Shown here piece by piece: positions 58,534 to 64,000 of a DNA stretch of 64,000 nt. A program made the translations under genes and the position numbers. Position 1 is the first letter of the stretch; each line of letters opens with the position of its first letter. Below the pieces are notes generated by a model. That model was given only the letters and a program-made list of their open reading frames with translations, ran no database searches and had not been told where the DNA came from. The stretch is from Planctomycetota bacterium. Its GTDB lineage: Bacteria > Planctomycetota > UBA1135 > UBA2386. Location of the stretch: contig JACKIC010000002.1 of assembly GCA_020638655.1 (NCBI GenBank), positions 620,001 to 684,000 of the forward strand. Direction: 5' to 3'.

Positions 58534-59534
58534 GGGGAAGGCACGTCGAGCCAGCGCTCGGCTTCGGCCGAACGATACGCGCAATCGATGACCGACACCG
58601 AGGCGAGCGCGTCTTCGTCGTCGATCACGGGATGGCCACCGCCTGCGACCGCGCGGGCGAAGTCCTCGAGCTGGGCCGCGAACGCCGCGATCTTGTCGTA
58701 ACCCCTGCCGAACACGGTCCAGTCGGCCTCGCCGCGGCGCTTGTAGCGCGACTGCTGCCAGCCGATCTCGATCGTGCCCTCGTTGCCGTGCAGGCGCACG
58801 TAGGCGCTGGTCTCCTTGAACAGGCTCCACGACAGGTCGACGACGCCGAGCGCGCCGCTGCGGCTCGTGAACAGCAGCCGCGCGGTGTCCTCGACGGGCA
58901 CGTCCTGCACGCGCCGGCCGAACTGCGCCTGCACGCGCGCGATCGGCCCCAGCAGGTAGCGCGCGACGTCGACCGAGTGGCAACCGTTGTCGATCAGCAC
59001 GCCGCCGCCGCTGTGCGCGGGGTCGGCGTTCCAGCGGCCGGTCATCGCGACGAACGCGCAGAACACGTTCTCGTAGAGCACGACGTCGCCGCACAGGCCC
59101 TGCTGCAGCAGCTCGTGCGCCTTCTGCACGTCGGCCGTGTAGCGGAACTTGCTGCCGAGCATCAGGCGGCGGTCGCGGCTGCGCGCGACCGACAGCATGC
59201 GCTGCGCGGCGGCGACGGTCGGCGCCAGCGGCTTCTCGCACAGCACGTGCAGGCCGGCCTCGAGCAGCTGTGTGGTCAGCGCCTCGTGCGTGTCGGGCGG
59301 GGTCAACACCAGCGCCGCGAGGCAGCGCGGTCCGTGCGCGAGCAGCTGTCCGACGTCGGCGAAGGCGGGCACGCCGTTCGCCTCGGCGACGGTGCGCCGC
59401 GCGCCTTCGTCGCGATCGACCGCGGCGGCCAGGCGCAGCCCCGGCACGCGCTCGAGCGCCGACAGGTAGGCGCGCGAGATCGCGCCGCAGCCGACGAGGA
59501 CCAGGGCTGCCGGTTCCGCGGGGTGCTCAGCCAC
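58530..59534 (-). CDS. Gfo/Idh/MocA dehydrogenase, WbpB-like
   Basis: A 334-residue NAD(P)-dependent oxidoreductase with the dinucleotide motif LVGCGAISRAYL and the family signature CEKPLAPTVAAAQ. A second-domain region (GGGVLIDNGCHSVDVARYLLG) holds the expected catalytic His. In WbpB-type pathways this enzyme oxidises C3 of UDP-GlcNAcA to give the substrate of the aminotransferase. GTG 59534 is the start; it overlaps the aminotransferase gene by 8 bp. Confidence 0.87.
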   Translation of the reverse strand: MAEHPAEPAALVLVGCGAISRAYLSALERVPGLRLAAAVDRDEGARRTVAEANGVPAFADVGQLLAHGPRCLAALVLTPPDTHEALTTQLLEAGLHVLCEKPLAPTVAAAQRMLSVARSRDRRLMLGSKFRYTADVQKAHELLQQGLCGDVVLYENVFCAFVAMTGRWNADPAHSGGGVLIDNGCHSVDVARYLLGPIARVQAQFGRRVQDVPVEDTARLLFTSRSGALGVVDLSWSLFKETSAYVRLHGNEGTIEIGWQQSRYKRRGEADWTVFGRGYDKIAAFAAQLEDFARAVAGGGHPVIDDEDALASVSVIDCAYRSAEAERWLDVPSP

Positions 59535-61731
59535 GGGTCAACTCCGCGTGGCGCTGCCGGATGGCCGCGGCGACGCGGTCGATGTGCTGCGGTAGGTAGC
59601 GCTCGTTGATCGGCAACACCAGCACCCGATCGAGCGCCTCGGCCGTACCGACCAGCTCCGCTGCGGCGGGCCAGGGGTTGTCGCCCTGACCGCGCGGATT
59701 GTGCAACAGGGGCATCGAGGTCACCGCGAAGCGCCGCCAGTCGCGGAACAGCTCGCAGGCGAACGCGGGCTTCTGCACGTAGCGCGGCGCGCAGGCGATG
59801 CCCTGCTCCTGCAGGCCCTTGCCGAGCGCCACCGCGCCGCCTGCGACCACCGCGGGGTCGACGTCGATCGCGAACTTCCAGAACACGTGCGCGCCGCCCT
59901 CGGGATCGCGCGGCAGGTCGAGCCCGGGCAGGCCCTCGAGCTGCGCGCGAAGCGCGGCAGCGACCCGGCGGCGGGCGTCGATCACGGCGTCGAGCTTGCC
60001 GAGCTGCGCGACCAGCACCGCACCCTGCAGCTCGGTGAGCCGGTAGTTGAGCGCCGGGAAGTAGTGGTCGGGGCGCGGGTCGCCGTAGCCCCAGGCCTTG
60101 TTGACGAACAGGAACACGCGGCGCGCCAGCGCCTCGTCGTCGGTGGTGACCACGCCGCCCTCGCCGCAGGTGATGTGTTTGCCCTGCTGCAGCGAGAACG
60201 CGGCGATGCGGCCCCAGGTGCCGACCTTGCGGCCGCGGGTGGTGGCACCGAACGCCTGCGCGCAGTCCTCGATCACGGCGATGCCGCGGTCGTTCGCGAA
60301 CTGGGTGATCGCGTCGAGCTCCGCGGGCAGTCCGAACAGGTGGGTGACGACGATCGCACGGGTGCGCTCGGTGCACTGCGCCGCGATGGTCGCTGCGGTG
60401 ACGTTCTTGCTGCGCGGGTCGACGTCGGCGAACACGGGCACGCCGCCCTGGTAGAGGATCGGCGTGAGCGCGCCCATGTCGGTGATCGGCGTGGTCACGA
60501 CCTCGTCGCCGGGCTGCAGGTCGATTGCCGCGAGCGCGGCGTGCACGGCGGCCGAGCCGTTGGCGCAGGCGATCGCGTGCTTGCTGCCCTGCCAGGCAGC
60601 GAAGCGGCGCTCGAACTCGGCGACGAACGTGCCGCGCGTCGAGTTCAGCGTGCCGCTGCGGATCGCGAGGGCCGCGAGCGCGACCTCGTCCTCGCCGAGC
60701 GTGCGGCCGGTGTGGTCGCCGTCGCTGGGCAGCGCGGTCGACTTCGCAGGCGCGGCCTTCGAGCCCGTGGCCGTGGGCGCGGCGCACGCAGACAGCGCCT
60801 GCGGCAATGCCAACATCGCATCGGCGTACGGCGAATGCGCCGGCGCGCGGCGCAGCGCCGCAGCGAGCGCGACGGCGAGATCGGCATCGGGTCCGACCAA
60901 CGTGCTGGCGCCGGCGAGCACCGTCTCCGGCCGCGCCGTCGCCGCACGCAGCAGGATGCACGGCACACCGGCGACCGCGGCGAGCTCCTGGTGACCGGCG
61001 CTGTCGGTGATCAGCACGCGCGCGTCGAGCGCGGCGTGCAGCTGTTCGAGCGGCGTGAACGCGGCGAGCTGCAGCGGGCCGGGCAACGCCAGGTGGTGGG
61101 CCTTCAGCGCGGGGCCGAGTACGGTGGCCGAAGCGCGCGCGCCGAGGCCGGCGCCGGCGCTGGCGTCGACGACGCGCTGCAGCAGGCGCGCCAGCGCGGC
61201 CGCATCGGCGACCGAAGCGCGATGTTCGAGCGCGAGCCACACCGTCGGGGCGGCGGGCGCCGGCCGTTCGGCGAGGCGGGCCAGCGCCGCGGGCAGCAGG
61301 CTGCCGACCACGTGGATGCGCGCGGCGTCACAGCCTTCGCGGCGCAGTTCCTGCAGCTGCACGTCGCTGCTGCAGAGCCAGGAGTTTGCGAGGTGATCGG
61401 TGAGGCGACGTTCGTCGTCCTCGCCCGGCGCGTGCGAGCGCTGGCCGGCGTTCCAGCGCACCACGGTCGCGCCGGCGTGCCGAGCGCGCAGCGCGAACTG
61501 CTGGCTCGCCTGGCCGTGGCCGGCGAGCAGCACGACACCGCCTTGGCCGGGCGACGGCGGGGTGTCGACGGCGTGCCGAGGTAGGCCGAGCGATACCGCG
61601 GCGTCGAGCTCGGCCGGTTCGCCCAACCAGACGTGGCGCACGCGCAGCCCGCCGAGCTCGGTCCGCGCGGTCAGCGGCGCGAGCTCGAAGGCGTCGCTGC
61701 ACGACGCGATGGCGACGAGGAGTTCGCTCAA
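59527..61731 (-). CDS. Degenerate 2-epimerase domain fused to DegT/WbpE aminotransferase
   Basis: A 734-residue two-domain protein. Residues 1-330 align with UDP-GlcNAc 2-epimerases (VVRWNAGQRS for VEAGLRS; LITDSAGHQELAAVAGVPCILLR for the TDSGGxQEE region) but the catalytic Asp95 and Glu117 positions are His72 and Asn94. Residues about 360-734 are a DegT/DnrJ/EryC1 sugar aminotransferase with PLP Lys518 (SLQQGKHITCGEGG), as in WbpE. The epimerase-like half is probably non-catalytic and may bind UDP-sugar. The start is TTG 61731, 8 bp after the membrane-protein stop; an internal start is possible. Confidence 0.85.
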   Translation of the reverse strand: MSELLVAIASCSDAFELAPLTARTELGGLRVRHVWLGEPAELDAAVSLGLPRHAVDTPPSPGQGGVVLLAGHGQASQQFALRARHAGATVVRWNAGQRSHAPGEDDERRLTDHLANSWLCSSDVQLQELRREGCDAARIHVVGSLLPAALARLAERPAPAAPTVWLALEHRASVADAAALARLLQRVVDASAGAGLGARASATVLGPALKAHHLALPGPLQLAAFTPLEQLHAALDARVLITDSAGHQELAAVAGVPCILLRAATARPETVLAGASTLVGPDADLAVALAAALRRAPAHSPYADAMLALPQALSACAAPTATGSKAAPAKSTALPSDGDHTGRTLGEDEVALAALAIRSGTLNSTRGTFVAEFERRFAAWQGSKHAIACANGSAAVHAALAAIDLQPGDEVVTTPITDMGALTPILYQGGVPVFADVDPRSKNVTAATIAAQCTERTRAIVVTHLFGLPAELDAITQFANDRGIAVIEDCAQAFGATTRGRKVGTWGRIAAFSLQQGKHITCGEGGVVTTDDEALARRVFLFVNKAWGYGDPRPDHYFPALNYRLTELQGAVLVAQLGKLDAVIDARRRVAAALRAQLEGLPGLDLPRDPEGGAHVFWKFAIDVDPAVVAGGAVALGKGLQEQGIACAPRYVQKPAFACELFRDWRRFAVTSMPLLHNPRGQGDNPWPAAAELVGTAEALDRVLVLPINERYLPQHIDRVAAAIRQRHAELTRG

Positions 61732-61739
61732 GGCAGGCT

Positions 61740-62456
61740 CTAGCCCGGGCCGGGGCGCTGGTTGAAGCGCACCGCGACGATGCTCAGCAGGTCGTTGATC
61801 GACTTCTCGACGCGGTTCACGGCGGCGATGTTGTCGAGCACGATCGCCTTCTTGCTGGTGGCGGGCTGGAAGATCAGGCGGCCGCTGCGCATCAGCAGGT
61901 ACTCGGCGACGTCGTAGATCTCCTTGTTCATCTCCAGGCCTTCGGTCGACCAGCGCTGGATGTCGCCGAGGTAGCCGTGGTGGTGCAGGATCTCGCGCGC
62001 GTTGACCTCGTAGTAGTTGAAGCGCGTGTTGATCCAGACGATCGCCAGCAGCACGCCGAGGCCCGCGCTCAGGAAGCCGTAGAAGCCCGTGTTCATCTGG
62101 ATGTCGATCGAGCCGAACACCCGGCCCAGGAAGCTGGTCAGCTCCCACTTGTTGTCGGCCCAGGCGATCAGCAGGATCACCGCGATCGCGCCGATCACCA
62201 GGGTGATCGACTTGATGCGCGAGAAGTCGAAGGAGAACACCAGCAGGTTGAGCAGCAACACCGTCATGAAGGTGTTGCCCAGGGTGGTCGGGTTGACCCA
62301 GCCGAGCCACGACAGCAGGAAGAAGATCGAGCTCAGCACGAAGGTCGGGTAGAGGAACACGACCTTCGGCCAGGGCCGGATGATCACGCTCTCGGCGGGG
62401 CCGACGTCGACGGGGGTGGTGGCCGGGGTGCTCGGGGTGGGTTCGTTGGCGCTCAT
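61740..62456 (-). CDS. Multi-span membrane protein, unknown
   Basis: A 238-residue protein from ATG 62456. After a Pro/Thr-rich N-terminus come about four hydrophobic spans (FLYPTFVLSSIFFLLSW, TVLLLNLLVFSF, LVIGAIAVILLIAW, GFYGFLSAGLGVLLAIVW). The C-terminal cytoplasmic part (LGDIQRWSTEGLEMNKEIYDV ... ATSKKAIVLDNI) reads like a small beta/helix domain, possibly bacterial PH-like. It is the first gene of the sugar operon; its role there is unknown. Confidence 0.7.
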   Translation of the reverse strand: MSANEPTPSTPATTPVDVGPAESVIIRPWPKVVFLYPTFVLSSIFFLLSWLGWVNPTTLGNTFMTVLLLNLLVFSFDFSRIKSITLVIGAIAVILLIAWADNKWELTSFLGRVFGSIDIQMNTGFYGFLSAGLGVLLAIVWINTRFNYYEVNAREILHHHGYLGDIQRWSTEGLEMNKEIYDVAEYLLMRSGRLIFQPATSKKAIVLDNIAAVNRVEKSINDLLSIVAVRFNQRPGPG

Positions 62457-62552
62457 CGGCGGATCCGGAAGTGGGGGTGGGCGGCGAGGGGTGGCCGCTG
62501 CGAGTTGCCCGCCGGACGATTGTGGTCAGGCGCGGCAGGCATTGCCAGCGTC

Positions 62553-62570
62553 GGGGACGGCGACGTCCCC
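62553..62570. terminator. Hairpin downstream of gcvP
   Basis: GGGGAC/GTCCCC form a 6-bp stem around GGCGAC in the 187-bp gap between gcvP and the next gene on the same strand. It has no U-tract. Confidence 0.3.
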
Positions 62571-62643
62571 GTGCGCAACCGTGGGCGAAGGGTGCCCGCC
62601 GCCTGTTGCGGCGCCGCGGGAAACCTCGCGGGTTCCGGTCGGC

Positions 62644-64000
<1,357 letters not shown>

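Overview
The window is 64 kb of very GC-rich bacterial chromosome. It starts inside aspS and ends inside gcvP. The gene style suggests Planctomycetota or a close relative: several secreted proteins built from carboxypeptidase-regulatory-like (Ig-fold) modules, an ECF sigma factor carrying a membrane anchor and a long extracytoplasmic tail, a DUF3500 protein, RIFT-barrel (exo-rhamnogalacturonan-lyase-like) proteins, a BNR/Asp-box protein, an AdoCbl-dependent ribonucleotide reductase and many GTG starts. The phylum is inferred from content only; the window holds no rRNA.

Layout. 1-5.8 kb: aspS (partial), a small secreted peptide, a TIGR02001-like outer-membrane barrel and a secreted helical-repeat protein. 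5.8-18 kb: a Mo-bisMGD oxidoreductase catalytic subunit and, 8 kb away, a fused 4x[4Fe-4S]/NrfD-like membrane subunit. Between them lie a secreted Ig-like protein, a CBS protein, a small CCGxxCxxC protein, the membrane-anchored ECF sigma factor and an esterase-like hydrolase. 18-25 kb: an RRM/glycine-rich RNA-binding protein, a tandem 69-bp hairpin repeat, a one-TM peptide, an M1 peptidase lipoprotein, a BNR protein and another Ig-like protein. 25-31 kb: infC, a fused E2-E1 2-oxoglutarate dehydrogenase (Kgd/OdhA architecture), a DUF3500 protein, a near-perfect 36-bp-arm hairpin and ExbD. 31-36.6 kb: a ferredoxin-thioesterase-hydrolase operon, a DapA-family/ketoglutarate-semialdehyde dehydrogenase pair (hydroxyproline-type catabolism) and two unknowns. 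36.6-43.4 kb: nrdJ with a long leader, then a ferredoxin-ThiF/MoeB-cysteine desulfurase operon.

43.5-62.5 kb is a surface-polysaccharide region: a glycosyltransferase, a UDP-GlcNAc 2-epimerase-type enzyme, a flippase, an alpha/alpha-toroid-like protein coupled to an ATP-grasp ligase, and an operon encoding WbpD-, WbpB- and WbpE-like steps. Together these suggest a 2,3-diacetamido-2,3-dideoxy-hexuronic acid sugar nucleotide. The WbpE-like aminotransferase is fused to a degenerate 2-epimerase domain. Two RIFT-barrel proteins and a WD40-like secreted protein lie within this stretch.

At 54.1-55.4 kb there is a small insertion-like segment next to tRNA-Leu(TAG). It carries mntA (antitoxin nucleotidyltransferase) and hepT (HEPN toxin). 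hepT is interrupted by an in-frame TAG where the family normally has Glu. The segment is bounded by a 13-bp exact copy of the tRNA 3' end, as expected for a tRNA-targeted micro-island.

Strongest leads: the anchored ECF sigma factor, the degenerate-epimerase/aminotransferase fusion, the tRNA-Leu micro-island with the broken HepT, the Kgd-type fusion, and the two palindromic repeat families.
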